Assembly (NCBI GenBank): GCA_936450465.1
Contig: OW388291.1
Coordinates: 34,510,656 to 34,574,655, forward strand
Source of the DNA: Gibbula magus
Lineage: Eukaryota > Mollusca > Gastropoda > Trochida > Trochidae
Direction: 5' to 3'
Length of the DNA: 64,000 bases
Program-made: the position numbers and the translations under genes
Notes under the pieces: generated by a model
Seen by the model: only the letters and a program-made list of their open reading frames with translations
The model's database searches: none
Told to the model about the DNA's origin: nothing
Part shown: positions 22,600 through 36,158 of the stretch, in pieces
Position numbering within the stretch: the stretch's first letter is position 1
Layout: the number at the start of each line of letters is the position of its first letter

Positions 22600-23989
22600 A
22601 AGAAAATGTACTCTTTGTAATTTAAATGATCTTGGGACGAATTTCATTATTTATTTGTATGTCCTATATTACAATCAGAAAGAAAAAACTATCTTCACAA
22701 ATAAAAATTAGGCCAAATATGTACAAAATGAATGTTTTATTTAATTCTAATAAGCTAGGAACTTAAAGAAAACTCTGAAATTTTTGTAAAATCATTATGT
22801 CTTTGTTCAAGAAATAAGTTTTATAATCCTCATATGTACCTTTACTGAAAGCACCAGCTGTACATACCTATTATAGTGTATATTGTTTAAATTTATATAT
22901 GTTCTATGTACCTCGTATGCTGCTGTTTGGAGCCTGAGTTCAGTTCAACCAAGTATCATAATTTATGGAAAATGTACATCAGCAAATATTACCTTGAAAA
23001 TCCAACATTACAAAAATTCACCAAACTCATGCAATCCTCTGAAAAACAGACAATCCAATCCACAGATTTGTTCCTGTACAAAGTGTTCAACGCACGTCGT
23101 GAAAACTTATTAACTTTCAACTAGAATTAATACATGGCTATATATCTTCGATTTCAATACTGTATTTTGGACCCGAGGCCTCCCACTATAATACACATTG
23201 TCTCCCTGTCTGTCTGTTATAATGTTTATAAAACGACATTTGTGAATCTTAATGTGTCCCGAGTGTTTCATTCTCTTCCCTTCAGATCCTCGTTTCCCGT
23301 TTCTAACAAAAAAACCTAGCGGCAAACAATAATACTAGATCTTATGTCCCTGCTATTTATCCAATAAAATCACACTTTACATCGACCGAGATATTTCAAA
23401 GATCTTAGCCTTTAACTGTAAGAGTCTTGCTAATTACCATATGTCATTCGAATATGTCTGATGTAAATAACACAAATAAAATATTGTCTTTATATTTCAG
23501 CATGTTTTGGGTCAATTGTTTTAACAAAATCAAATAGCAAGTATCGATAAAAATTCATCAAACGAAACATGTTTATCGTACGTTTCTATTTTCAAAAATA
23601 GCATTATGTGTACTGATTGCACAACTAATTTAAAATGCAATCAATCTGGATATCATTTGTTGATATCTTTATTTTCATCTTGTGTAAAAGAACATTCGTT
23701 GGAAGGATTGTATGCACAACGGAATATTGAAACCATTTAAGTTTTGAATTTAGGATCGATATGAAGGATACTTTATGTATGTTCATTCATCAGCTTCGCT
23801 AAATTGAGCATCCAAGGTATTCATCCCATTTTCCTTTGCATTTACAGTTATTTTCATGACTTGATGTTTCTTGTTATTGTATCATAGAAAACTCGGCATC
23901 CTTTTTTTATTGGCGACAATGTCTCCAATGAAATATGGAAGGAATTGAGAGTCTAGTTTAAAAAAAATTTTATTGTGACATTTGCTTTT
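22600..23989. other. No gene seen
   Basis: AT-rich. 23158-23222 (GGACCCGAGGCCTCC then CTGTCTGTCTGT) resembles a retroelement tail followed by a short microsatellite. Nothing else is supportable. Confidence 0.5.
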
Positions 23990-24330
23990 TAGCTCATCAG
24001 GCCTGAAAGGCCCGATGGGCTTATGGCATGGCATGGTGTCCGGCGTCCGTCCATCCGTCCGTCCGTCCGTCCATCCGTCCATCCGTCCATCCGTCCATCC
24101 GTAAACTTTTCGCTTTTTCGACTTCTTCTCCAGAACCAATGATTCCACAGAGCTGAAATTTTATGTGCAGACTCCTTGGCCAATGGGGATTCTAAATTGT
24201 AGATTTCGTGACCCTGTGACCCCAAATGGGGTCACCGGGGTCACATCCTTAAAAACTTATTTTCATCTTCTTCTCCAACTGTCTGGCTTGGAGTTTGGGA
24301 GTTTTGTACACTGTTTAAATAATTTTTGAG
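23990..24330. repeat. Dispersed bivalve-type repeat with (CCGT/CCAT) tract
   Basis: Starts AGCTCATCAGGCCTGAAAGGC (a hairpin: CATCAGGCCT / AGGCCCGATG), then GTCCGTCC/ATCCGTCC repeats at 24043-24100, then GTAAACTTTTCGCTTTTTCG and a GTGACCCCAAATGGGGTCAC palindrome. This layout recurs in bivalve genomes as I know them. The minus-strand WTDGRTDGR frames are artefacts of it. Confidence 0.65.
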
Positions 24331-24880
24331 TAGGTCTAAACAAGGGCATGTATAAACTGCATCTATCTACTTACTGTTATTGAAGATAACGTGAATACAT
24401 ATCCCATCCAGTGCTTCTTTATAATCATTTGAAAGTAGCAGTACCTAGTACGAGTAGATATGTACCCTCGGGTATGCATGCGTGATCGATTCCTATAGTT
24501 TGTACCTGTATAACCCCTTGTTTATGCATCAGCAGCTCCTATAACGAATCAACCTTTAGTAAGCCTATCTTAAAAAGCCATAGAGTATGTTGATAATTCT
24601 ACAGGAAATTCGTCGCCAATTTTTCGACTCTCGATTAAGCGAAGAAAATCGCAGTTAGCACAAATGTTTCTCAATCTTAATTCATTTTTATTTTATTTAT
24701 TTTTGTTAAAATAATTGTTTAAAGACAAAGAGTGTTATTGCTTTTAGCGTTCGCAGGCTGGTTTTAAGTATAAGAGGAGTTACCTCCCTTTTGAATGTTT
24801 AGACACCGAAAAGGATCTCCTTTTGTCTAGAGGGCGCAGCGGAACGAACCAGCAAGACAACGGCACACCACGGCTCTGAA
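24331..24880. other. No gene seen; possible 5' region of the frame at 24881
   Basis: AT-rich to about 24770, then noticeably more GC-rich (24775-24880), leading into ATG 24881. No promoter element is clear. Confidence 0.4.
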
Positions 24881-25349
24881 ATGTCCTCGAAAGAAGGTGA
24901 AACGCAACCACCTGACAATAAAATGCCTGAAATAATGGATGCCCTTCGTCCAGATACGCCTGAAAAGAAAGAGGTGACGATAGAGGGGAAGCGGGACTTT
25001 GTAGGGAGAGAAACGCGGCCAGGGCTCCATAACATCCATAACAGCGAGCGCTAAATAATCGCTCATTGAGCGCTACATTAAACCTCTCTTGAACGCGATT
25101 GCTCAATGTAGCGCTACGTAGCAAAGCGAGCAAACCTCGAGGAATCGCACCGTGTCGTTCATGAAAGAATGCGCTACATTGAGATCTACATTAGCGCTAC
25201 ATTGAGCGATCAATGAGCGATTATAAGCCCTCTCTGTTATGGAACGGAGCCCAGATGTCTCAGGGGAAAGTTCGACCTTGAAAAAGAGGGATGAGTCCAC
25301 TGCGGACGGTACTTACAGTCTCGAGGAGAAAAAGAGTGTAGTACTATAG
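24881..25349 (+). pseudogene. Short reading frame split by a fold-back element insertion
   Basis: From ATG 24881 the frame is open for 47 codons to 25021 (MSSKEGETQPPDNKMPEIMD and onward, charged and hydrophilic). It then enters the fold-back element 25023-25251 and stops within it. After the element an open frame (beginning GAT GTC TCA) runs to TAG at 25347-25349. The element is flanked by CAG on both sides (25020-25022, 25252-25254). Ignoring the element and one CAG, the two halves are in the same frame and give 78 codons, so the empty site was open. The product is Lys/Glu/Ser-rich with no recognised domain. It could be a single exon of a spliced gene, a retrocopy or chance. Confidence 0.4.
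25023..25251. mobile_element. Fold-back element, GGCTCCGTTCCATAACAG family, copy 2, CAG duplication
   Basis: 229 bp from GGCTCCATAACATCCATAAC to GTTATGGAACGGAGCC. The interior has repeated, inverted AGCGCTACATTGAGC segments. 3-bp target duplication CAG at 25020-25022 and 25252-25254. Related to 11856-12070. A 3-bp duplication is common for PIF/Harbinger and CACTA-type elements; superfamily not decided. Confidence 0.8.
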
Positions 25350-26342
25350 ATCTAGTGTACTAAACATGGTAGTCGACCAACACAGTGTAAAGACAAAAGC
25401 GCGAAAAAGGTTTGAATAAAGGGGTCATTTTCTAGATTGTGAAGGGCTTGAAAGCACCGCAGCACGTTTTACATTTTATATTTATGATAAATATTTTTGC
25501 AGTATATCTTTACTTATTAAGGTAATTAAAATCAGCCCATTACAATGATATTGCACCTGCGTGGATTATGAATATAGAAATATGCACCTTAAACATAATT
25601 ATCACTATTTAAACAATTTAAAAAAAGTTTATGCCTCAATATCATATTGCAAAAGTTTCAATATTAAAAGTGATTAACTTATTTCAAAACAAAAAAGTGC
25701 CATCTTAATAAAACTGTCCATATTCTGCCACCATTTGCTTTGTAAATTAAGATCCTTTGTATTGTATTGCATTGCTCCTTTGTATTGTTCATGTACTGAC
25801 ATTTTATCAATGTATGTATTTATTTTCTTAAACATATATATGGCTAGACTGATAATTGCAATATTAGTGTGCTTGGAATGGCTTCATTATATTCTTAAAT
25901 ATTGTCACCAGTTTTAGTTATGATTGTCATTCTGAAGTTCATGCACTTTGCCATTTGTCTCGTTCTAACAGACGTGCTTTATCGCTTTTTAATGTAGACC
26001 TGGCGTTGCTCCTGAGTCCTTTCAAATGTTTAACTTGATGATGTTATCGTAGTTCCTTAACGAAAAGAACGTGTTTAAAATGTTAATAAAATATTAAAGA
26101 AGAATGTCATGTCACACTGTCTTATATTATTTTGAAAGAGACGTGTTCTTTTGGGGATGACATGTACAACTGTTCGCAATTATCTTCGTGGTAATGTTTA
26201 GTGAATACCTTTTTTCATTAATCTTTCTTCAAATAACAGCCTATTGACACCTGTGCAAAGCAGATGTTGACTTTATGACTTAAGTTCAGCAGTGCTCCCG
26301 GGATGGGTACCCCGTCATAGCTGGATAATCTGAATGTTTGAA
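25350..26342. other. No gene seen
   Basis: AT-rich. 25451-25475 (AAAGCACCGCAGCACGTTTTAC) is faintly like the MITE terminus, perhaps a decayed copy. No credible coding frame. Confidence 0.4.
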
Positions 26343-26586
26343 GGTTTGATTCCCTGTTGAAAGACTAGTTGCCATCTGGGTAAGTGACCGATCTGATTTA
26401 AATTGACCCTTTTCCGAGAATTAAAAGTTACAAAGTACTACATATCGTTCGGGGGTTTCCTTTAGTGAGTGAATGTCCTGGTAGATGTACCAGTTTGCTG
26501 ATTTTTTCCCTCGGAAAACGGTCGATTTCCATCAGTCTAGTCACTTACCCAGGTGACAATTGTGTCTCTCAACAGGGAATCAAACC
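26343..26586. mobile_element. Inverted-repeat element, GGTTTGATTCCCTGTTGA ends
   Basis: 244 bp with arms of about 80 bp: GGTTTGATTCCCTGTTGAAA ... GTAAGTGACC on the left and its imperfect complement ending GGGAATCAAACC on the right. No coding frame. The terminus resembles a Pol III B box (GGTTTGATTCCC), so a SINE-derived palindrome is possible. Confidence 0.7.
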
Positions 26587-27585
26587 TAGGTTTTTAATCA
26601 GATTGAGTACATGGCGTTAGTTTGAAATGTCCATCCATCCAACCTGCAGTTATGTGGGTACCTGGTATGTTACGGCAATAGTCTGACCTTGAAACCGGAG
26701 TGCTTGACAGACACTCGGTTTTATTCTCCTCTGAGGAGTCATATAAACATATTGTTACTATTATTATTACATATAGCGACAAACTAAATAAGGTATTAGA
26801 AATGAATCGCTAACGACAAGTTAACAAAGTTTTCGTGACCTGAAGATTCATATAAAGGACATGTCCGACCAAAATGAGTTTATTTTGTATTATACATAAT
26901 TTACTTACATATATTATTACTCCCAATCCCCATAAAGACACCATTGTTGAATTATGAAGAGCTTTCATATTTTTATATAAAATGTCATTTCTTAATGGCT
27001 TAACTTCCGTGTTTGGCGTCGTGAGGAACGTCACGATTCCTAAAACATAAAAATGAGCAAAGGATTCGAAAAAGGAAATTTATTTATTCATTTTTATACA
27101 AATTGAGAACCTTCCCTACACATTCTCGTTAAATTGAGATAGCAGTAAGAGATTGTGTCGGTCTTTTTCGCATAAAAATAGAAGAACTACAGAAGAATCT
27201 CTGTGTTTAAGTAATCATTTGGTAAGTTTATATTGTGAAAAGAACTTTACTTTACTAAATTCTTGACATGTTTTTTCCTTTGTTTTTCTTTCTCTCAATA
27301 TTCGGTGTTATGGGTTTTAAAGTAAGGTCTCAGGTTTACTTACAAGTGTTTAGTATTTAAAATACTGTTGGCAATACTATAGCAAGCAAAATGCTATTTG
27401 GAGTTTATTTTAATTTGACAGCAGACCTAACTATATCGTGTGGAAATGTCGACTCAAAATGTCTATAACATTTAAAGGTTTGAAGTTGTTCGCCTTTTCA
27501 CATGTAAGAGCACGCTTCTTGTGCATAACAATTATATTGAGATACAGGTTAGAATCCTAAATTTGTTGATCCGCCACTGCTGATG
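26587..27585. other. No gene seen
   Basis: AT-rich intergenic DNA without recognisable repeats or credible frames. Confidence 0.45.
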
Positions 27586-27945
27586 TTAAAGCGGCAGTAG
27601 CACGTTTTTTGCTCAAATATTTCGATGAAATGTATTTGAAAAATAATTTCACCAATAGTAAAACACCCTTCTCTCTTCGGAAAATCAAGTTAAAAATGAG
27701 TGTACACGGCTCAGTTAAGCCATGGGGATAGTTTTTGTCACTCGAAATAATAAAATGTGTTTATAATAAAATGGCCGCCATGCAATTTTTGCTTATACGC
27801 AACACCTTTATGACTACTACGGATAATTGGTTTGTGTAATAGGATGTTTTACCATCTAAAGTAAATTTAAATAGTACAAACTAATATTATAAATAGGAAA
27901 TTTGAAAAAAAAAATTGGGTAAAAATCGTGCTACTGCCCCTTTAA
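27586..27945. mobile_element. MITE, TTAAAGGGGCAGTAGCACG family, inverted orientation
   Basis: 360 bp between TTAAAGCGGCAGTAGCACG and CGTGCTACTGCCCCTTTAA. The interior (AAAATGGCCGCCATGCAATT) is reversed relative to the 6511 copy and parallel to the 59219 copy. Confidence 0.87.
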
Positions 27946-30614
27946 CCGTAGTGTCATCTTAGTGTGATGTAAAGTTTCCTCGGCGTGTTGTGAACAGGGA
28001 ACCTGGTATATTTTTCATTTGTCTCGATTGATAATGTTTAGACTTATCAGAGGTCGAATTGTTCACCAATGTTTCAGCGTGATTGCCAAACAGTCAGAAC
28101 TTCCTAGCAAGTACGTATAGCATGTTAATTATATATATCCAAGAAAACTCCAGGTATCTTACTCCAATGCCATTAGCCGACGCGATATCGTTTAGAATGA
28201 CTCACTTGGCAATGGCAGTGAATAAATACTTTACGCATTAAAACGTCACAAGCAGTTTACAAGCATGTTTAAGAAGTCCAACATTTACTAAAACAGATAG
28301 ACTTGAAAATGATGTGGCAAATGCAAAAACAGAAACTGAGTTCTTGAAATATGTACTTCAACATAATCTTACATGTCGTTATACCTATCATTTAGAACTT
28401 TCCCTACAAAGGTAGATTCGGGTTAATTTTCGAAAATTCAACACTGACGTTATAAAATATGTAAGCATATTAAGTATTTTTCATGTTTTAATAATAAAAA
28501 AACAGTAAAAGTCCATAAAAATATTATTCTATAGTTAAATAAAATATTTAGATATAGAATGGTGATATTTCGAGAATCGATACCTTTTCGGAGGTTAAGC
28601 ATCTATATTAAACTACATAAATCCCTAGCTAAGTACACTTTAGCATTAAACTTGTTTCGTGTATGCTCTTTTCTATATGGTGGGAGTGAAGTGAACAGTT
28701 GACTTAATGACCACATTTCACATGTAGAGTATATGTTGTATGACAGTTGGAAAGAAATACATCAACGTCGTTCTCGAGAACAATGCAAGGTATTGTATAC
28801 GTACAACAGAACACATTTTACATAATGGTTATACAAGGTCAAACATCATTGCTTCATGTTACAAAACCTCGTCCTGTTCATAATTTAAAAAAAAATATTT
28901 GCAGCATTCAGCTCCAAAATATCTATTTTGAATTGAATTGTTTATTTATTAAATATTTAAGGAGATGCTAGTGTATTTTACCAATATCACTACACAATTC
29001 TAGTGTTAATAATTTTAGACAAACAAATAAGCAAGAGGACAATAATATAAAAGTTTATACCATGTAATGAAGGCTATGTCGAAGGTGAATTCCATGTACT
29101 CTCACTTGCAGTTATTATGAATATTTAAGAACAATACACCTCTCTATGATCTCAACTGTACAAAGATGAATCTTTGATGACAAACTTTTTCAATTCAAGA
29201 AATAGCAATTTAAGTTTATTTGTGTGAACAGATTCTAGACACTAGACTATACTTACAGTAAGTCTCAGAAATAAGTTGTTTTCATATCAACAACAATATT
29301 TTACAAACAATTCAAAACGTTATACCAAGTGGAGACCTAAAGATGCCTTGGTTTCTAATTTTGAGTTGATTAATCTAGACTTGCTATACTAGATTGGACG
29401 TCAATTGAATATTTTGCTCTAAGGTCTGGTTGAGATACCAATAATGGACGTAAATGTCCTCATGTATATTACCATGGACAGTATAGTCTAATGAGAGAGT
29501 ATCTGACATTAGTTATATTTCATGTAATTCTACATTGTCAAATTGTCATTGTCTAAAAATCATTACAGTACTAAACGTCATATGGCATTATCCCAGAATA
29601 AAGGTTGTGTTCTGTCCTGTTCTAATTCAATTTCTTTGATTTCAATTTTGCAGTTTATAATATTAATAGTCCTTCTATGTTTACATCAGCCCTGCCAAAT
29701 TGGGCAAGTGTGATAGGAAACGATTAACCCTCAATGGTGCAAGTTTATCAGCTGTTTTATAATTAAAGGGTATATGTACTATGTAAATATGTACTATGTA
29801 CTCGAGCTTTGAAAAGAAATGTGCTTTGATCATTCTATTTATTTTATAATGCATTTCGTATGGTTAAACATCTTGAACATTCGGCAATGAACAGTACCAC
29901 CAGGTCGTCGCATTTCTTTTGATTTTTAAACAAAATTCTTAGATTCATCCAAATGCATTGACGTCATCGTCATATTGCATTAACAACAATAGTGAAAAAG
30001 AGATGTTAATTGCATGTTTTCAAATGAGCATTAAACATGAATATTTTTTATACCGTTTGAACTCCCTTGTACTAAAACCAGACTACATTTAAAACCAAAG
30101 GATTACTATCTTAAAACATATAAATAGCCTTTTTCATTTTCATTTCAAGCAATATCGAGACTCTTAAAAGCTCTCCTTAGAATACACCCTTTTCCACCGC
30201 AATAAAAACTGTAAAGAACGAATGTGAATAGCGGCCGGGGGTCTGAATACAATTATAACAATTTTATCAACGTTCACAACGTTTTTAAAGATTATATTAA
30301 AGATAGTTACTTTTGAGTGAGATATTAAAACAGTTTATCATCCAATGTTACGTCATAAGAGATTTCACTCCGTCAAATCATTGTTTTCATTGTCAAATTC
30401 TTAAATTTTAACCCTTGAGTAGTAATATATAACATCAGTCAATGGTCAAAGTGAAAATATCATTCATCTTCACGTAATAGCTTCATGGACAGTTTATATC
30501 ACTAATAAATCTAGGTATTTCATTGCTCTTTATTTAACAAAGCGTATTAAACGCTACTTGATACAATAACTCTTCACTGTCATGCACTATCTAGGATTCT
30601 CAAACTTAGCGGCT
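27946..30614. other. No gene seen
   Basis: 2.7 kb of AT-rich DNA. One CRE (TGACGTCA) lies near 29960. No repeats or coding frame that I can support. Confidence 0.45.
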
Positions 30615-30981
30615 TTAAAGGGGCTGTAGTACGTTTTTATTGCAAATATAATTTTTTTTAAATTTCTCATTTATAATGTCATTTATGTCATTTATATTTA
30701 CTTCAAAGGGTAAAACAACTTATTACACGAACTAATTATCCGTAGTATAGTGTTAATACCGGGTTTGCGTAAAACAAAACTTGCATGGCAGCCATTTTAA
30801 TGTAAACCCCTTTTTATTATTTCGAATCATAAACGATTCCCATGGCTGTACCGAACCATGTACACTCAATTTTTAACATGATTTTATGAAGAGTGAAGGG
30901 TGTTTTACTATTAGCGACATTATTTTTCAAATACATTTCATTAACTTATTTGAGCGAAAACAAGTGCTATTGCCCCTTTAA
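30615..30981. mobile_element. MITE, TTAAAGGGGCAGTAGCACG family
   Basis: 367 bp between TTAAAGGGGCTGTAGTACG and GTGCTATTGCCCCTTTAA. Interior as in the 6511 copy (GCATGGCAGCCATTTTAATG), same orientation, with more terminal mismatches. Confidence 0.82.
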
Positions 30982-33900
30982 ATGAGACATGTGCAATTTG
31001 TGAAAAAAATATCGAACGAATTTATTTAATTTTACATCACGGGGTACACCTGTAGGTCTACAGGCTTTATATATTTTAGACATTTACTTGAACCGGTCTT
31101 ACTGCATATTTCTTCACGTTTAGATGACTGCTGCTTTAAATGCAACCACATGCAGCGTTTTGAATCAGGATTTAGCCACCAGATCGCATTTACGATAGAC
31201 GACATCCGGGTTGGACACTGAAGGTGTTGTGCAGTTTATTTATATAAAGACTTATGAACAAGTGTTTGTATTATTGTCAAACAAGTTGTCTAGGCCATCA
31301 TACGAACTGTAAATCATCGAATCTTCTTTCGAACATTGAAGAAAACATTTGTTCAACTCATTCTATAAAGTTTCTATTTTAGGATATTCTATATTACATA
31401 TAAGGTAAACATATAATGTATATATTTTGTCACAAGTATACATATGCATATATTGTTTCAGTGCGAATTCATGTTCTTCGTCTGTGACGTCATTAAACAA
31501 GTGAAAATGACGTCACTGGAGTGGTTTGAAATAAATGATTACAATAGCAATGGCGTCAAAAGACATATACGATACTCGATACTTTTTTATATATAATATA
31601 CGTAAAACGTAAAGTCGGGTATATGAAATAAAAGCCATACATATATAATGTATGACATGGTTGCTCGGGTGTTACTCTATATATTATATTCTTTATAAAA
31701 CTGTTGAAGCCCACATTTATAGAAACAAAAATAACTAAAAGAATTTAGTAAAGGGCAGACTAAACTTAATTCTTTAAATAGGTTTCATTTTAATGTAGGT
31801 TAAACTATGCAGTCTACATTTCAGAAGATATCTAAAACGTCTAGAATATATATATGTTCTGACAAATGGCTTATGGCAAACACAATTCTAGGTTTAAATG
31901 TTGTACATGTACTTCTCATGATCAGTTTGTTAAACACGAAATATAAATGCTGAGATTAATATTGGTACAACGCCCCTCGGAAGTGTCCATCACTGTCTAA
32001 TTGTCTTGCTTCATTCCGTTAATTAACTTACCTGTGTTAGCGTGTAGCGGCGAGCTGCATCAGGACTTTATAGTGCGCGCTCGTACACTAGAACAAAAAC
32101 GTTAAATAGATGCAGCAAGGTTTAAATTAGTCAGTGTGTGAAACTGTTGCGAGTTGTGACTTGAGAGGGAAGTTGATGTTGGAAATACTTCTGAAAGAGA
32201 TCACCACGGTAATGGTAGCACATCACTGTACATAAACACTATATCGACCCTTGCTATATTCTACATTATAAACATGAATAAATATATATAAATGTAAATG
32301 AAGGAACAGGGTGTTGTTATTTTTCACACGTTTATTGCGCCGTGTCGCTTTGTACAAGAAAGGAGATGATAAATGTATTTTGTAAACATGATTTCTTAAA
32401 ACGCGATATGGAAATAATCGCCCAGGCTGATTTGATATGTATCGCTGAAGCATACCTTGGTCGACGAGTATCTGAAATGACTTAACCCCATAAGTCATAA
32501 CATCACTTCCGGATTCGTTAGTCATATGCTGTTTTACTTGTTTATAGTCTATCATTATCCCATGTGGGATGGCTCATCATTTGTATTTTGTTTCTTTTGG
32601 AAATATATATTTGTATGAGGTGAGACTTGTAATAAAATATCTGTCTGTCTGTCTGCTTTCTAACGAATTCAAATACGGATGTTTGTTCAATATATTAAAA
32701 ACTGAAAACGGTAATGTTATCTCCCCTGGATCGACATGATATCTCGGGATACACAAGCTGATATTTCGCGAGGTTTGGACATCGAACTGCGCGAAATAGA
32801 TTTCACTTCCATGAAACAGGGTATAGTTGTGATTTGATTTGCATTTCGATTAAAGAGAATCTAAATCTAACTAAATTCTTGTAAAACATTTGTTTACACT
32901 TTCTACACAATTTTCATGAAATTAAGTAAAATTATCTTTGTCCAAATAACTTTATTGCAATGGAGATGTACTGTTTTTTCGGATACTTTTGGATAGAACC
33001 AAACTTTGCGATACACTTGAACGTGGTTATGATGTGAAATACCAATTGTGCTTTGACGTCGGCTTGCAATAACCTCAATATCTCCTCAGTTTGTAACCCA
33101 CTGAGCAAATATAGCTCAAGGATCTGATCAACCACGCGTGACACGTGAGTCAGTATTTACCCAGAGCATATAATGTTTTCATGGGACTTTCAAGTGAAGT
33201 TGAATGTGGTAACGTGAACAAAGAATTTAAAGATACTCTATCTAAGTCCTTGCATGAACAGATTAAAGGCACGATCTGAATTAAACGTGACAACCGTTAT
33301 TTTTGCAAGGACAGGTTATTTGAATAGATTAAAGTTTAAGATACATGAAAAGATGTCGATTCAACACAATTAATGCAATTAATCATGCACTCCCAATTCA
33401 ATTTTCAAATTAATTTAAGATTTTATGACATTATCTTATGCTTGATTAATCACAGTCTTGCTATGCCTTGTTACTATTATTATATTGTAACAATATATTT
33501 GAGATTCTCGGAGCAATTACTTGATTCAACACCATAGCATGATATGAGATCAAATTTGATTAAAAAAACGATGTCCCAGTATGTGACGTGATTTCCAGGT
33601 TGTACTTTGCTTTTGCTTGGATTGGTTTGTAACGGTCAGAGAATCGTCCCATGAAACCATTTTCATGACTGACCAATTGTGGACCCATATGAGAATTTCA
33701 GTTGAGTCAACTGCCCCGACCCCTCCCCCAAACCCTCTCTCCCCGCCACCCGTATAATATGTGACCCCGCCACCCTCCCTCTCCCCTTTCCTCACGAAGA
33801 ACAACATCTACGAAGCTGACATTAATATTTTGTGGGGACCTTGGACATGACATGGTTTCCACCCTAAAATCTTTAAACTACTCCCAAAGAGAAGACAATG

Positions 33901-35807
33901 ATATATGTTCAACTTGTCTTTCTATTACACCAACTTCTAGAGTGCCTCTTAAACAGTTTACTCCCAAAGAACCAATAATGCTAGAAAGCCAACAAATTTG
34001 ATATTTTTGGATGGAGAATAAGATGTGTAATTTTATTACCATATCCACAAGGGCATGGCAGGTGTGCAGTTAAAAGTGATTCACCATTTTAATTGCCATG
34101 ATGAAAAGTTGAAGGTAATGATACAGTTCTTCATCATATAATGGAGGGTGTTGTCGATGCAATAAAGCAATCGGATAAACCTGGTATCAACATCTGATAA
34201 ATAATGCAAAACAGGTCAAGGATCAAATACACGAAATACTTTCGCAAAATTCCAATCTTATCATGCGAATCCTAAAACTGTTTACGAATCATTGAAAAGC
34301 GTAACCTGGAGTTTACCCGAGTATTTTCGAAACACGAATCATCTGAATCTGGTACAGTGCGTTTATAGCTTTAACAAAGTCCAGATAATTGTAGATTTGT
34401 TTTAAAAATTATTCAAAACTTCAGTGCGCTATTGACCAAGAGCATCGGCAAGTAGCTTCAATGCCAAGGGTTCAAAATTGGTCTTGATGTGTCAGTGTGT
34501 GGTTTACCAACGCGCCTCGTCGATCGCACTAGCATTTTGTTGGTTCTTGAGCTGAGGGCTAAGCATACGGTATTAGGTACATTAATAGGTACTTATTGTC
34601 ATTAACAAAGGAAACCCCACCTCACAAATAATCTGCAGCAATCCGAATCAACCCTGCAACGCAGCTTCCAAAACTAGAGTTACTTCCCTTGTTCTAGTGA
34701 CGTGACCAAGTGATTTATGAGTGCTTTTTATTATATTAGATAGATACTAATGAACTGATTGAAAATATCTCCATGAACAGGAAATAAGGGACCAATTGTC
34801 GATTTTTAAAAAATCGCGCATATTATGTGTTTAAATTGTTTGAATTAAGAACTGTTTCCAAGCACTTCACAGCCATATGTTGCGATATCGTGATCATCAC
34901 TTTGATGTACCGTCTATGAAATTACTCCGCTAAAACTGGGTCAATTCTTTAATCACTTTAAACACAACAAAACTTTTATTTTGATAATGACATTATATGA
35001 TCAAGAGATTATTAGCCTCGTGTGTTATAAATAATGGAATAAAGGCTCGCATTATACAATTGTTATTCCAAATAAATGATATTAATGATACGGAAACACA
35101 CTTGGTTAATAATCTTTATGTTCGTGAGGTTTTAGATGCAGAGGTTTCTGGTTATGTGGGGATCATACTTCATTTTTCCAGTGAGTAAACTTGTACAAGT
35201 CTCCAATAGAGACCATACAAAAGAAATTGAACCTTTCAAATATAATTTTTACTGCCTCCTCCCTGATGAGCTAAGGAGCCAACGGGTGTATTTCACGAAC
35301 ATATCATTGATTTTGTTATGGTGTACATATATATCATTTGATATGTTCGGCCAATAAATAAAGTTTCTGAGATATATATATATATAAGCGTCTTGTGTTT
35401 AAAGCACGTGTTTGAAAATTTTTAACTTTAATGCGATTAATTGTTTGTTGTCCAAAAGATAATTTAAACCAACATGGTTGACAAAATACAGTTAATGAAC
35501 ATGAAAATACCATAATCGTGATGTGGTAATAAGTTCATGTTACTTGTTTTATTTAATCATGTTAATGTCGTAAAGTGTTACATTGTTCAGATCACCCTTT
35601 AAACCAACATTGCTGACATATCGCAATCTATAAAAATGTCGTTGACGTGAACATTTGATGATTTGGTCTATTTGAAGTCCCAGGAGCATGTTAAATAGGC
35701 AGCATCAGAACGATAATGTTTTACATATCTTAAATGAACAAACGTGGCTGACAAATTCGTATTTAATTTTTTAAGACATTGAAGTGTACAACTTTGTAGG
35801 TGGCTCA
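30982..35807. other. No gene seen; minor repeats
   Basis: CRE pair at 31485-31515 (see findings). 32105-32175 is a short match to the GCAAGGTTTAAATTAG repeat. TCTG microsatellite at 32641-32654. C-rich tract at 33716-33784. 35350-35388 (GGCCAATAAATAAAG then (TA)n) looks like a retroelement 3' tail, perhaps belonging to the sequence from about 35000. No gene supportable. Confidence 0.4.
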
Positions 35808-36158
35808 TTAAAGGTTCAGTAGCACGTTTTTTTTTACAAATTTCCCATTTATACTGACAGTTTATGTCATTTATATTTACTTTAGAGGGTAAAACATCTT
35901 ATTACACAAACCAATTATCCGTAGTGGGAATAACGGTGTTGCGCATAAAGCAAAAATTGCATGGTGGCCATTTTATTGTGAACACAATTTATCATTTCGA
36001 ATGACAAAAACGATTCCCATGGCTTTACGGAACCGTGTACACTCATTTTTAACTTGATTTTCCGATGAGAGAAGGATGATTTACCATTGGTGAGATTACT
36101 TTTCAAATACATTTCATCGACCTATTTCAGCGAAAAAAACCTTCTACTGTCCCTTTAA
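35808..36158. mobile_element. MITE, TTAAAGGGGCAGTAGCACG family
   Basis: 351 bp between TTAAAGGTTCAGTAGCACG and CTTCTACTGTCCCTTTAA; same orientation as the 6511 copy. The minus-strand frame inside it ([20 protein letters not shown]) also appears translated in the 59219 copy. This reflects shared repeat sequence, not a protein. Confidence 0.84.

Noticed and set aside
24780..25133. 117-aa minus-strand frame
   Set aside because: It crosses the fold-back element boundary and is antisense to a better-supported plus-strand frame.
35915..36112. 65-aa frame repeated almost identically at 59270
   Set aside because: Both are translations of the same MITE interior.
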